NCBI RefSeq assembly: GCF_014649995.1
Contig: NZ_BMUC01000012.1
Span: 113,719-177,718, forward strand
DNA length: 64,000 nt
Reading direction: 5' to 3'
Source of the DNA: Streptomyces griseoflavus
GTDB taxonomy: Bacteria; Actinomycetota; Actinomycetes; Streptomycetales; Streptomycetaceae
Below are positions 52,316 through 61,096 of the stretch, one piece after another. Below the pieces are notes generated by a model, which ran no database searches, had not been told where the DNA came from, and worked only from the letters and a program-made list of their open reading frames with translations. Positions within the stretch are counted from its first letter, which is position 1; the number at the start of each line of letters is the position of its first letter. The position numbers and the translations under genes were made by a program.

Positions 52316-53206
52316 GTGACCAGCGAGATCACCCTCTTCGTCAACCCCACCGCGGGTCGCGGCCGGGGCGCCCGCGCGGCGCTGCCGGCCGCTTCCGCAC
52401 TCCGGGACGCCGGCTTCTCGGTACGGACCGTCGTCGGCGACGACCCGCGGGACGCCCTGGCCCGGGCCCGCGCCGCCATCGACGAGGGCACCGGCGCCCT
52501 GATCGCCGTGGGGGGCGACGGGATGGCGAACCTCGCCCTCCAGGCCGTCGTCGGCACCGGCACCCCGTTCGGACTGGTCGCCGCCGGAACCGGCAATGAC
52601 TTCGCCCGCGCGCTCGGCATGCCGCTGCGGGAACCGGCGGCGGCCGGCCGGATGATCGCCGACGCCCTCAGGTGCGGCCGGGTCCGCGACATCGACCTCG
52701 GCCGGATCGGCGGCCACTGGTTCGGCGCCGTGCTCGCCTCCGGCTTCGACTCCCGGGTCAACGACCGCGGCAACCGGATGCGGCTGCCGCTCGGACGCCT
52801 GAAGTACGACGTCGCCATGGTCGCCGAGCTGGCCGCCTTCCGCCCGCTGCCGTACCGCATCACCCTCGACGGCGGCGAGGTCCGCGAGGTCGAGGCGACC
52901 CTGGTGGCCGTCGGCAACGGGCCGTCGTACGGCGGCGGCATGCGGATATGCCCCGGCGCGGACCTCACCGACGGGCTGCTCGACGTCACGGTGGTCGGCC
53001 GGTGCAGCCGCGCCACACTGCTGCGGGTGTTTCCGAGGGTCTACGGGGGCACGCACGTCGGCCACCCCGCGGTCACCGTGCTGCGCGCCGCGAGCGTCGA
53101 GCTGGCCGCCGAGGGGGTCACCGGGTACGCGGACGGGGAGCCCGTGGGGCCCCTGCCGCTGACGGCGTGCTGCGTACCGGGCGCCCTGCGGGTCGTCGGA
53201 CCCTGA
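52316..53206 (+). CDS. diacylglycerol kinase-family lipid kinase
   Basis: A 296-residue protein of the DAGK/sphingosine kinase superfamily (DgkB/YegS type). N-terminal ITLFVNPTAGRGRGARA holds the nucleotide loop, IAVGGDGMANLALQAVVGTGTPFGLVAAGTGNDFARALG has the GGDGT-like loop (here GGDGM) and the GTGNDFAR motif, and the lipid-binding half has YGGGMRICPGADLTDGLLDVTVV. It probably phosphorylates diacylglycerol or another membrane lipid. Met replaces the usual Thr/Ser in GGDGT, a position that often varies in bacterial members. Confidence 0.88.
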   Translation: MTSEITLFVNPTAGRGRGARAALPAASALRDAGFSVRTVVGDDPRDALARARAAIDEGTGALIAVGGDGMANLALQAVVGTGTPFGLVAAGTGNDFARALGMPLREPAAAGRMIADALRCGRVRDIDLGRIGGHWFGAVLASGFDSRVNDRGNRMRLPLGRLKYDVAMVAELAAFRPLPYRITLDGGEVREVEATLVAVGNGPSYGGGMRICPGADLTDGLLDVTVVGRCSRATLLRVFPRVYGGTHVGHPAVTVLRAASVELAAEGVTGYADGEPVGPLPLTACCVPGALRVVGP

Positions 53207-53291
53207 TCCGGCCGGTCCCCGCCGCCCGCGGGGAGGGTTCGCGGTAATGATCGTCCTGTTGTCGGTGCGGCCCGGTACGCTCGAAAGCACG

Positions 53292-56105
53292 ATGACAGAG
53301 GATCTCTCACCGGCCGAGCGGTACGCGGCAGCACGCAGGCGCGCTGCCGAGCAGGCCACGGCGCTCGCGTCCTTCCGCGAGATGTACGACTTCGGCCTCG
53401 ACCCCTTCCAGATCGAGGCCTGCCAGGCGCTCGAGACGGGCAAGGGCGTGCTGGTCGCCGCGCCCACCGGCTCCGGCAAGACGATCGTGGGCGAGTTCGC
53501 CGTCCACCTCGCCCTCCAGCAGGGCAAGAAGTGCTTCTACACCACGCCCATCAAGGCGCTGTCGAACCAGAAGTACGCCGACCTGTGCCGCCGCTACGGC
53601 ACGGACAAGGTGGGCCTGCTCACCGGCGACAACAGTGTCAACTCCGAAGCCCCGGTGGTCGTGATGACCACCGAGGTGCTGCGGAACATGCTGTACGCCG
53701 GGTCACAGACCCTCCTCGGCCTCGGCTACGTGGTGATGGACGAGGTGCACTACCTCTCCGACCGGTTCCGCGGCGCCGTCTGGGAGGAAGTGATCATCCA
53801 CCTCCCCGAGTCGGTGACCCTGGTCTCCCTGTCGGCGACCGTGTCGAACGCGGAGGAGTTCGGCGACTGGCTGGACACCGTCCGCGGGGACACCCAGGTG
53901 ATCGTCTCCGAGCACCGGCCCGTCCCCCTGTTCCAGCACGTCCTCGCCGGGCGCCGGATCTACGACCTGTTCGAGGAGGGCGAGGGCCGCAAGAAGGCCG
54001 TGAACCCCGACCTGACGCGGATGGCGCGCCTGGAGGCGAGCCGCCCGTCCTTCGGGGACCGCCGGCGCGGGCGGGGCGCCATGCGCGAGGCCGACCGGGA
54101 GCGGGAGCGCAGACAGCGCTCACGCGTGTGGACACCGAGCCGGCCGGAAGTCATCGAACGGCTCGATTCCGAGGGCCTGCTGCCCGCCATCACCTTCATC
54201 TTCAGCCGCGCCGCCTGCGAGGCCGCCGTCCAGCAGTGCCTGTACGCCGGGCTGCGGCTCAACGACGAGGAGGCGCGGGCGAAGGTCCGCTCCCTGGTCG
54301 AGGAGCGCACCTCCTCCATCCCGGCCGAGGACCTGCACGTCCTGGGCTACTACGAGTGGCTGGAAGGGCTGGAGCGCGGCATCGCGGCCCATCACGCGGG
54401 CATGCTGCCGACGTTCAAGGAGGTCGTCGAGGAACTGTTCGTCCGCGGCCTGGTGAAGGCCGTCTTCGCCACCGAGACCCTCGCCCTCGGCATCAACATG
54501 CCCGCGCGCTCGGTGGTGCTGGAGAAGCTCGTCAAGTGGAACGGCGAGCAGCACGCCGACATCACCCCCGGCGAGTACACCCAGCTCACCGGCCGGGCCG
54601 GCCGGCGCGGCATCGACGTCGAGGGCCACGCGGTGGTGCTGTGGCAGCGCGGCATGAATCCGGAGCACCTGGCGGGACTTGCCGGTACGCGTACCTATCC
54701 GCTGCGGTCCAGCTTCAGGCCGTCGTACAACATGGCGGTCAACCTGGTCGAGCAGTTCGGCCGGCACCGCTCGCGCGAACTGCTCGAGACGTCCTTCGCG
54801 CAGTTCCAGGCGGACAAGTCGGTCGTCGGCATCTCGCGCCAGGTGCAGCGCAACGAGGAGGGACTCGAGGGTTACAAGGCCTCCATGACCTGCCACCTCG
54901 GTGACTTCGACGAGTACGCGCGACTGCGCCGCGAGTTGAAGGACCGGGAGACCGAACTGGCCCGGCAGGGCGCCTCGCAGCGCCGCGCGGAGGCCGCCGT
55001 GGCGCTGGAGAAGCTCAAGCCCGGTGACGTCATCCACGTACCCACCGGCAAGTACGCGGGGCTGGCGCTGGTGCTCGATCCCGGGCTGCCCGCGGGGCGT
55101 TCGGGCGGGCACCGCGGTGTGGAGTACCACGACGGTCCGCGCCCGCTGGTGCTGACCGCCGAGCGGCAGGTCAAGCGGCTGGCGTCGATCGACTTCCCGG
55201 TGCCGGTCCAGGCGCTGGAGCGGATGCGGATCCCGAAGTCCTTCAACGCCCGTTCGCCGCAGTCCCGCCGGGACCTCGCCTCGGCGCTGCGCACCAAGGC
55301 CGGGCACATCGCTCCGGAGCGGCACCGCAAGCAGCGGTCCCAGGCGGCCGACGACCGGGAGATCGCGCGGCTGCGCAAGGAACTGCGGGCGCACCCGTGC
55401 CACGGCTGCCAGGACCGTGAGGACCACGCCCGCTGGGCCGAGCGCTACCACCGGCTGATGCGCGACACCTCGCAGCTGGAGCGCCGTATCGAGGGCCGGA
55501 CGAACACCATCGCCCGTACCTTCGACCGGATCGTGGCACTGCTGAGCGAGATGGACTACCTGCGCGGCGACGAGGTCACCGAGCACGGCAGGCGGCTGGC
55601 CCGGCTGTACGGCGAACTCGACCTGCTGGCCAGTGAATGCCTGCGCGAGGGAGTCTGGGAGGGGCTCGCCCCCGCCGAACTCGCCGCGTGCGTGTCGGCG
55701 TTGGTGTTCGAGGCCCGGGTGGCCGACGACGCGATGGCGCCCAAGCTGCCCTCGGGCAGGGCCAAGGCGGCGCTCGGTGAGATGGTCCGCATCTGGGGCC
55801 GGCTGGACGCCCTGGAGGAGGACTTCCGGATCAGCCAGACCGAGGGCGTGGGCCAGCGTGAGCCCGACCTCGGCTTCGCCTGGGCCGCCTACATGTGGGC
55901 CTCGGGCAAGGGACTGGACGAGGTGCTGCGCGAGGCGGAGATGCCGGCCGGTGACTTCGTGCGCTGGTGCAAGCAGGTCATCGACGTGCTCGGCCAGATC
56001 TCCGCCGCCGCTCCGGCCTTCGAGGGATCCACGGTCGCCAAGAACGCGCGCAAGGCGGTCGACGGACTGCTGCGCGGCGTGGTCGCCTACTCCTCGGTGG
56101 GCTGA
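53292..56105 (+). CDS. DEAD/DEAH-box helicase of the Ski2/Mtr4 type (HelY-like)
   Basis: A 937-residue superfamily 2 helicase, probably acting on RNA. Motif I is APTGSGKT, Ia is TPIKALSNQKY, II is DEVH (VVMDEVHYLSD), III is SATVSN, IV-V are FATETLALGINMPA, and VI is TGRAGRRGID. A long C-terminal region (about 560-937) is helical with an arch-like segment and a CHGCQDREDHARWAERYHRLMRDTSQLERRI cysteine/His patch, and ends in the winged-helix/ratchet DSHCT-type domain (EDFRISQTEGVGQREPDLGFAWAAYMWASGKGLDEVLRE). ATG 53292 (MTEDLSPAERYAAARRR) is preferred to ATG 53247. The role is likely RNA turnover. Confidence 0.92.
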   Translation: MTEDLSPAERYAAARRRAAEQATALASFREMYDFGLDPFQIEACQALETGKGVLVAAPTGSGKTIVGEFAVHLALQQGKKCFYTTPIKALSNQKYADLCRRYGTDKVGLLTGDNSVNSEAPVVVMTTEVLRNMLYAGSQTLLGLGYVVMDEVHYLSDRFRGAVWEEVIIHLPESVTLVSLSATVSNAEEFGDWLDTVRGDTQVIVSEHRPVPLFQHVLAGRRIYDLFEEGEGRKKAVNPDLTRMARLEASRPSFGDRRRGRGAMREADRERERRQRSRVWTPSRPEVIERLDSEGLLPAITFIFSRAACEAAVQQCLYAGLRLNDEEARAKVRSLVEERTSSIPAEDLHVLGYYEWLEGLERGIAAHHAGMLPTFKEVVEELFVRGLVKAVFATETLALGINMPARSVVLEKLVKWNGEQHADITPGEYTQLTGRAGRRGIDVEGHAVVLWQRGMNPEHLAGLAGTRTYPLRSSFRPSYNMAVNLVEQFGRHRSRELLETSFAQFQADKSVVGISRQVQRNEEGLEGYKASMTCHLGDFDEYARLRRELKDRETELARQGASQRRAEAAVALEKLKPGDVIHVPTGKYAGLALVLDPGLPAGRSGGHRGVEYHDGPRPLVLTAERQVKRLASIDFPVPVQALERMRIPKSFNARSPQSRRDLASALRTKAGHIAPERHRKQRSQAADDREIARLRKELRAHPCHGCQDREDHARWAERYHRLMRDTSQLERRIEGRTNTIARTFDRIVALLSEMDYLRGDEVTEHGRRLARLYGELDLLASECLREGVWEGLAPAELAACVSALVFEARVADDAMAPKLPSGRAKAALGEMVRIWGRLDALEEDFRISQTEGVGQREPDLGFAWAAYMWASGKGLDEVLREAEMPAGDFVRWCKQVIDVLGQISAAAPAFEGSTVAKNARKAVDGLLRGVVAYSSVG

Positions 56106-56444
56106 CCGCACCGGCGCCGGTGCGAAGCCCGGCGCCCCCCGCCCGAAGCCCGGTGCGCCCCGTGCGCGCCGGGCTCGTGCGTTCCGCGCGCCCTCGCGGT
56201 GGCGCGTCATCGGCCCGGCCGGCGGGCAGGATCGGATGGCCGCGGAGCCTTCCTCACCCGTGACGGTGAGCGCTCTTCGCACGCCCGAGCGTCGTGACAC
56301 AGGGTGTTCGAAAAGATGCCGAGCGTGCAAATGTCCTGAGCGTACTCCTGCCCCAGAGGCCGATTCCGGCACTTGCCGAATATGACATCGCGATGATCCC
56401 GCCGGACTAAGCTCGCCCGCAGCGCACCGAGTTGAGGTGAATTC
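56106..56444 (+). other. helicase terminator and conservon promoter region
   Basis: 339 bp. The left part has two hairpins (56107-56124 and 56147-56175). The right part becomes AT-richer, with an imperfect inverted repeat (ATTCCGGCA/TTGCCGAAT, 56363-56382) and -10-like TAAGCT (56408-56413), then GAGGTGA ahead of the rarA start. No gene is seen; open frames in the GC-rich half lack ribosome sites. Confidence 0.5.
56147..56175 (+). terminator. terminator of the helicase gene
   Basis: A 12-bp stem with one G-U pair: AGCCCGGTGCGC (56147-56158) with GCGCGCCGGGCT (56164-56175), loop CCCGT. Confidence 0.65.
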
Positions 56445-58118
56445 GTGCGCTTGTTCCCCTATGTGCACGTTCCCCGGTCATCAGTCGATTCGCTTCAGAG
56501 GGCTCACATGGCGAGTGATCAACTTCCCTACGCACGCGTGCTGTTGCTGCCGGCCATAGTGATGGCCGCGGCGACCGGAGCCGCCGTCGCCCTGGTGACG
56601 GAGCCCGCCCGGACCGCTGTCGGTGTGTGCGGCGCCGTGGCGACCCTGCTGGTGACCGCCGCCACGGCGGAGGCGGTACGCCGCGGCCGCGTGCTGCGGG
56701 AGGCCCGGGCGGAGTACGGGCGTCACCGTGCGTATCTGGAGGCGCGGATCGCCGCCCACGACACGGAGACGCAGTACTTCACCGAGCGGGTCGTCCCCGC
56801 GGCCCTCGACCACCTGCACGGCGGCAACGACCCCGACGAGGTGATCCGCGCCCTGCCCGGGCTCGACCCGGCCTGGCGCGACCTCCCGAAGTACCAGATC
56901 GTGCTGCTCAGGGCGATGCTGAGGATCATCGACGACGAGGAGAAGCTGCGCGACTCCTCCCAGCGCTCCTTCGTCAGCATCGCCCGCCGCGTCCAGGCGA
57001 TCGTGCACCAGCAGGCCAAGGAACTGCGCGAGATGGAGGAGGACCACGGCCGCAACCCCGAGGTCTTCGACGACCTGCTGCGCATCGACCACGGCACCGC
57101 GCTGATCGGCCGGCTCGCCGACTCCATCTCCGTCCTCGGCGGCGGCCGGCCCGGACGCCAGTGGCCCCAGCCCGTCGCGCTCTACAGCGTGCTGCGCGGC
57201 GCGATGTCCCGCATCCTCGAATACCGCCGCATCGACCTGAAGTCGATCGCCAAGATCAACATCAAGGGCATCCACGTCGAGCCGGTCATCCACGCCGCCG
57301 CCGAACTCCTCGACAACGCCACCCGCTACTCGCCCCCGACCTCCAAGGTCAGCGTCACCGCCACCGAGGTGCAGACCGGCGTCGCCATCGAGATCGAGGA
57401 CGCCGGAGTCAGCCTCGACGAGCAGGCCAGGGCCCGGATCGAGAGCATCCTGGAACAGGCCCAGCGGGGCGTCGACCTCCAGGAGATCGGCGGCAACCCG
57501 CGTCTCGGCCTCGCCGTCGTCGGCCGGCTCTGCACCGCGTTCAACATGCAGGTCTCACTGCGTGCCTCCGCCTACGGCGGGGTCCGCGCCGTCCTCGTCG
57601 TGCCGAGCGAGATGATCACCGACGAGCCGGGTGTGGGGCTCGCCCACGGTATCGGGGCGACCGCCGTGCCCCGTCCCGTCGACGCCCTCCCCGGCCCGGA
57701 GCGCGCCCCCAAGAGGCGCCGTCCCACCAGCCCCCGCATCCCCGCCACGGTCCCGCTGGAGGACGACGTCCCCGAGGTCACCGAGTGGACCGCGGGCGGA
57801 CTGCCGCAGCGCCGCAGCCGGGTGAAGACCCCGCTCGCCCAGCGGTACGCCGAGCAGGCCGCCGTCGAACGGGCGAAGCGGGAGGCCAGGGAGCGGGGTG
57901 AGGAGTACCACGACATCTGGGCCACTCCCGAGCCCGAGAAGAGGAAGCGCGACGACCGCGAGCCCGGGCTGTGGGTCGACGCCTTCTGGGAGGGCCTGAA
58001 GAAGGACCTCGACCCGGGCGTCCACCCCACCGACTTCACCCGCAACCCGACCGCCTACCTGCATCTCATCAACGAACCGGCCCGCACCGAGGCCGACGAC
58101 GAGGGGGACCTCAAGTGA
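56445..58118 (+). CDS. rarA: conservon sensor-kinase-like protein RarA (CvnA9 type)
   Basis: 557 residues from GTG 56445 (GAGGTGA site); ATG 56508 would give 536. Two N-terminal membrane helices (LLLPAIVMAAATGAAVALV; VGVCGAVATLLVTAATA) are followed by a helical region and a HATPase fold (about 270-390: HAAAELLDNATRYSPPTSKVSV N-box, IEIEDAGVSLDEQAR G1, NPRLGLAVVGRLC G2). No HisKA phospho-acceptor domain is seen, so it resembles histidine kinases without proven autophosphorylation. The C-terminal 160 residues are charged and disordered. CvnA proteins assemble with CvnB-D at the membrane. In Streptomyces rar mutants alter aerial mycelium and antibiotic timing. Confidence 0.9.
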   Translation: MRLFPYVHVPRSSVDSLQRAHMASDQLPYARVLLLPAIVMAAATGAAVALVTEPARTAVGVCGAVATLLVTAATAEAVRRGRVLREARAEYGRHRAYLEARIAAHDTETQYFTERVVPAALDHLHGGNDPDEVIRALPGLDPAWRDLPKYQIVLLRAMLRIIDDEEKLRDSSQRSFVSIARRVQAIVHQQAKELREMEEDHGRNPEVFDDLLRIDHGTALIGRLADSISVLGGGRPGRQWPQPVALYSVLRGAMSRILEYRRIDLKSIAKINIKGIHVEPVIHAAAELLDNATRYSPPTSKVSVTATEVQTGVAIEIEDAGVSLDEQARARIESILEQAQRGVDLQEIGGNPRLGLAVVGRLCTAFNMQVSLRASAYGGVRAVLVVPSEMITDEPGVGLAHGIGATAVPRPVDALPGPERAPKRRRPTSPRIPATVPLEDDVPEVTEWTAGGLPQRRSRVKTPLAQRYAEQAAVERAKREARERGEEYHDIWATPEPEKRKRDDREPGLWVDAFWEGLKKDLDPGVHPTDFTRNPTAYLHLINEPARTEADDEGDLK

Positions 58119-58522
58119 TCCAGCAACGGGCCAACTTCGACTGGATGCTCAAGGAGCTCGCCGACGGCGTACCGGGCGTCGAGATGATCGTGGTGCTCTC
58201 CGCCGACGGCCTGCGCATCGCCCGCTACGGCGGTGAGCCCGACGCCGCCGACCGGGTCGCCGCGGCCTGTGCGGGCGTACAGAGCCTCGCCGGGGCCGTC
58301 GCACAGGAACTCCCGCACGGCGACGGCGAGATGAAGATGGTGCTCATCGAGATCGACGAGGGCTACTTCTACCTCATGGCGGCCGGCGCCAACGCCTATC
58401 TCGCGGTGCTGTCCGACATGACGTGCGAACCCGGCCGGATGGGCGGCATGATGCGCGACCTCGTCGTCCGCATCGGCGCCCATCTCACCAGTCCGCCGCG
58501 ACGCGACGGGCAGACCGTATGA
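58115..58522 (+). CDS. rarB: roadblock/LC7-domain protein RarB (CvnB9 type)
   Basis: A 135-residue roadblock/LC7 protein (NFDWMLKELADGVPGVEMIVVLSADGLRIARYG, EMKMVLIEIDEGYFYLMAAGANAYLAVLSDMTCEPGRMGGMM). Related proteins (MglB) act as GTPase-activating partners of small Ras-like GTPases, here RarD. GTG 58115 overlaps the rarA stop by 4 bp (GTGA), so translation is coupled. Cytosolic, held at the membrane through RarA. Confidence 0.93.
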   Translation: MIQQRANFDWMLKELADGVPGVEMIVVLSADGLRIARYGGEPDAADRVAAACAGVQSLAGAVAQELPHGDGEMKMVLIEIDEGYFYLMAAGANAYLAVLSDMTCEPGRMGGMMRDLVVRIGAHLTSPPRRDGQTV

Positions 58523-58929
58523 CTCCTCCGCGACGCCACAGGCGCACCCCCCAGGACGGCCCGCCTCCCCGTCCGGCCGCACCGGCCGGGAAGCAGGGAG
58601 CGGGCGGCAACCCCGAGCGGCTGTACGTGGTCGCCGGTCCGGACGGCGAGCGGGCGGACATCGACCTGGTGACGCTGATCGTCGCCCGCTCCCCGGACCC
58701 TCCGCCCTCCGCCACCCCCGAGCAGGCGGCGCTGCTCCGGCTCTGCGCCGCCCCCCTGTCCGTGGCCGAACTGTCGGCCTACCTCAGCCTGCCGTTCGGC
58801 GTGGTGACCGTGCTGCTCACCGAGATGCTGACGGCGGAACTGGTCCAGGCGCGCTCCTCTGCCGTCCGCGAGGCGCTGCCCGACCGTTCCCTTCTCGAAG
58901 CGGTGATGCATGGACTTCAAAGGCTCTGA
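58519..58929 (+). CDS. rarC: DUF742 protein RarC (CvnC9 type)
   Basis: A 136-residue DUF742 protein. A Pro/Arg-rich N-terminus (1-33) is followed by a winged-helix-like domain (ERLYVVAGPDGERADIDLVTLIVA, EQAALLRLCAAPLSVAELSAYLSLPFGVVTVLLTEMLTAELVQA). The helix pair resembles a helix-turn-helix, but DNA binding is not established for the family. ATG 58519 overlaps the rarB stop by 4 bp (ATGA). Its C-terminus overlaps rarD by 20 bp. Confidence 0.92.
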   Translation: MTPPRRHRRTPQDGPPPRPAAPAGKQGAGGNPERLYVVAGPDGERADIDLVTLIVARSPDPPPSATPEQAALLRLCAAPLSVAELSAYLSLPFGVVTVLLTEMLTAELVQARSSAVREALPDRSLLEAVMHGLQRL

Positions 58930-59530
58930 GACCGTCCCCGGACCCCGGGCCGAGGACCGGTTGCCGCACACGGCCGAAGCCGCGGTGAAGATCGTCGTCG
59001 TGGGCGGTTTCGGGGTCGGCAAGACGACCATGGTCGGCTCGGTCAGCGAGATCAAACCGCTGACCACCGAGGAGACCATGACGCAGGCCGGCATCGGGGT
59101 CGACGACGACTTCGGCTCGGCGTCCAAGACGGCCACCACCGTGGCCATGGACTTCGGCCGCATCAAGATCACGGACCAGCTGGTGCTGTACCTGTTCGGC
59201 ACCCCGGGCCAGGAGCGGTTCTGGTTCCTGTGGAACGGGCTGTTCGAGGGGGCACTCGGCGCGGTCGTCCTGGTCGACACCCGTCGCCTCGAAGTCAGCT
59301 TCGACGTCATGGGGCGCCTGGAGGAACGCGGCGTGCCGTTCGTCGTCGCCGTCAACTCCTTCCCGGACGGACCGCGTTACCCCATCGCCGACCTGCGGTC
59401 CGCCCTCGACCTGTCCGAGCGCGTCCCCATCGTGGAGTGCGACGTGCGCCGCCGGGCCTCCAGCCGGGACGTCCTGATGACCCTGATGCGGTTCCTGCAC
59501 TCCCTCGCCATGACGGGCTCGCGCACCTGA
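58910..59530 (+). CDS. rarD: small GTPase RarD (CvnD9 type)
   Basis: A 206-residue Ras-like GTPase of the MglA/conservon class. G1 is VVGGFGVGKTTMVG (about 25-38), the switch region contains TTVAMDFGRI, G3 is LFGTPGQERFWFLWNG, and the G4 place reads AVNSFPDG rather than NKxD, a deviation that I believe is usual in this class. It is presumably switched by RarB. ATG 58910 lies within rarC. It is the output GTPase of the conservon complex. Confidence 0.93.
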   Translation: MDFKGSETVPGPRAEDRLPHTAEAAVKIVVVGGFGVGKTTMVGSVSEIKPLTTEETMTQAGIGVDDDFGSASKTATTVAMDFGRIKITDQLVLYLFGTPGQERFWFLWNGLFEGALGAVVLVDTRRLEVSFDVMGRLEERGVPFVVAVNSFPDGPRYPIADLRSALDLSERVPIVECDVRRRASSRDVLMTLMRFLHSLAMTGSRT

Positions 59531-59587
59531 ACCCCAGGACCCCTGCCGCCCCCCAGCCTCCTGCCGCATCCCTCCGGAGCGACCACT

Positions 59588-61096
59588 GTGACGCCTGAAC
59601 CCCACTCCCTGACGGAAGAATCCCCGACCGGCCCGGACGGCTCCCGGCCGGAGCCGCCCCCCGGCTGTCCCGCGCACGGGCCGGGCCCCGGCGGTCTCGC
59701 CCGGCTGCACGAGTCGCGGGACCTGCGGAAGCTGTACGAGGACCTGCGCGCCGAACACGGTCCGGTGGCGCCCGTCCTGCTCCACGACGACGTGCCGATG
59801 TGGGTGGTCCTCGGACATGCCGAGAGCCAGCACCTGGTGCGCACCCCCGCGCAGTACTGCAAGGACAGCCGCATCTGGTCCCCGCTCGGTGCGGGCCTGG
59901 TCAAGCCCGACCACCCGCTGATGCCGCACATCGCCTGGCAGCCGATGTGCGCGCACGCCGAGGGCGACGAGCACAAGCGGCTGCGCGGCGCCATCGACGC
60001 CGCCGTGGCGGCGACCGACTTCCGCGGACTGCGCCGGCACGTCAACCGCAGCGTCCAGCGGGTCGTCAACCGCTTCTGCGAGGCGGGCGAGGCCGACCTG
60101 GTGAGCCAGTACGCCGAGCACCTGCCGATGGCCGTCATGTGTCACGTCCTCGGCATGCCCGACGAGTACAACGACCGGATCGTCGAGGCCGCCCGCGACA
60201 TGCTCAGGGGCACCGAGACCGCCATCGCCAGCAACGCGTACATCATGGGGGCCCTGGAACGCCTCACCGCCCGGCGCCGTGCCGAGCCGCTGGACGACTT
60301 CACCGGCCGTCTCATCGCCCACCCGGCCGGGCTGACCGACGAGGAGGTCAGCCAGCACCTCAGAGTGGTGCTGATCGCCGCCTGCGAGGCCACCGCCAAC
60401 CTCCTCGCCAACGTGCTGCGCCAGGTGCTGATCGACCCGCGCTTCCGCTCCCAGCTCAACGGCGGCCAGATGACCGTCCCCCAGGCGGTGGAGCAACTGC
60501 TCTGGGACGAGCCCCCGTTCAGCACCATCTTCGCCTACTTCGCCAAACAGGAGACGGAGCTCGGCGGCCGGCGCATCCGCAAGGGAGACGGACTGCTGTT
60601 CGCGCCCGCGCCGGCCAACGTCGATCCACGCGTACGCCCCGACCCGACCGCCGACATGCGGGGCAACCGCTCGCACCTCGCCTTCGGCGGCGGCCCGCAC
60701 GAGTGCCCCGGCCAGGACATCGGCCGGACCATCGCCGAAGTCGGCGTCGACGCCCTGCTCATGCGGCTGCCCGACGTGGAACTCAGCGTCGGTGAGGAGG
60801 AGCTGGCCTTCACCGAGTCCATCGCGTCGCGCCATCTCGTGGCCCTGCCCGTCCACTTCACGCCCCGGCCGCAGCAGGAGGTGACGCGAAGGCCGAGCCA
60901 CGAGAACGACGCGCCCCCGCAGCAGGACTGGCACATCGGCGGGGGCCGGCCGAGGACGCCGGCGGTCGCCGGGCCGGAGCCCGCCGCGACACCCGTGGAG
61001 CCGCCCGTGCCGGTGCCGCCGCCCCCGCCGGTACCCGAGCCCACCCCGCCGCGGAACGCGTGGCAGCGCTTCCTGCGCTGGTGGCACGGCTACTGA
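59588..61096 (+). CDS. rarE: conservon cytochrome P450 RarE lacking the ExxR motif (CYP157-like)
   Basis: A 502-residue P450 from GTG 59588. The heme-binding loop FGGGPHECPGQDIGR (Cys near 380) is intact. The K-helix, normally E-x-x-R (AVEELLRY), reads AVEQLLWDEPP: the Glu is Gln and the Arg is Trp. The I-helix reads LIAACEATANLL without the usual acid-Thr pair in AGxxT. The CYP157 family of Streptomyces conservons is known to lack ExxR. The Pro-rich C-terminal extension (about 420-490) ends in WQRFLRWWHGY, possibly a membrane or partner contact. The stop overlaps the convergent pseudouridine synthase gene by 7 bp. Confidence 0.9.
   Translation: MTPEPHSLTEESPTGPDGSRPEPPPGCPAHGPGPGGLARLHESRDLRKLYEDLRAEHGPVAPVLLHDDVPMWVVLGHAESQHLVRTPAQYCKDSRIWSPLGAGLVKPDHPLMPHIAWQPMCAHAEGDEHKRLRGAIDAAVAATDFRGLRRHVNRSVQRVVNRFCEAGEADLVSQYAEHLPMAVMCHVLGMPDEYNDRIVEAARDMLRGTETAIASNAYIMGALERLTARRRAEPLDDFTGRLIAHPAGLTDEEVSQHLRVVLIAACEATANLLANVLRQVLIDPRFRSQLNGGQMTVPQAVEQLLWDEPPFSTIFAYFAKQETELGGRRIRKGDGLLFAPAPANVDPRVRPDPTADMRGNRSHLAFGGGPHECPGQDIGRTIAEVGVDALLMRLPDVELSVGEEELAFTESIASRHLVALPVHFTPRPQQEVTRRPSHENDAPPQQDWHIGGGRPRTPAVAGPEPAATPVEPPVPVPPPPPVPEPTPPRNAWQRFLRWWHGY

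Noticed and set aside
56363..56382. A further GylR-like operator before rarA (ATTCCGGCA/TTGCCGAAT)
   Set aside because: Only part of the motif matches, the two halves are misaligned by one base, and there is no functional link to glycerol metabolism.
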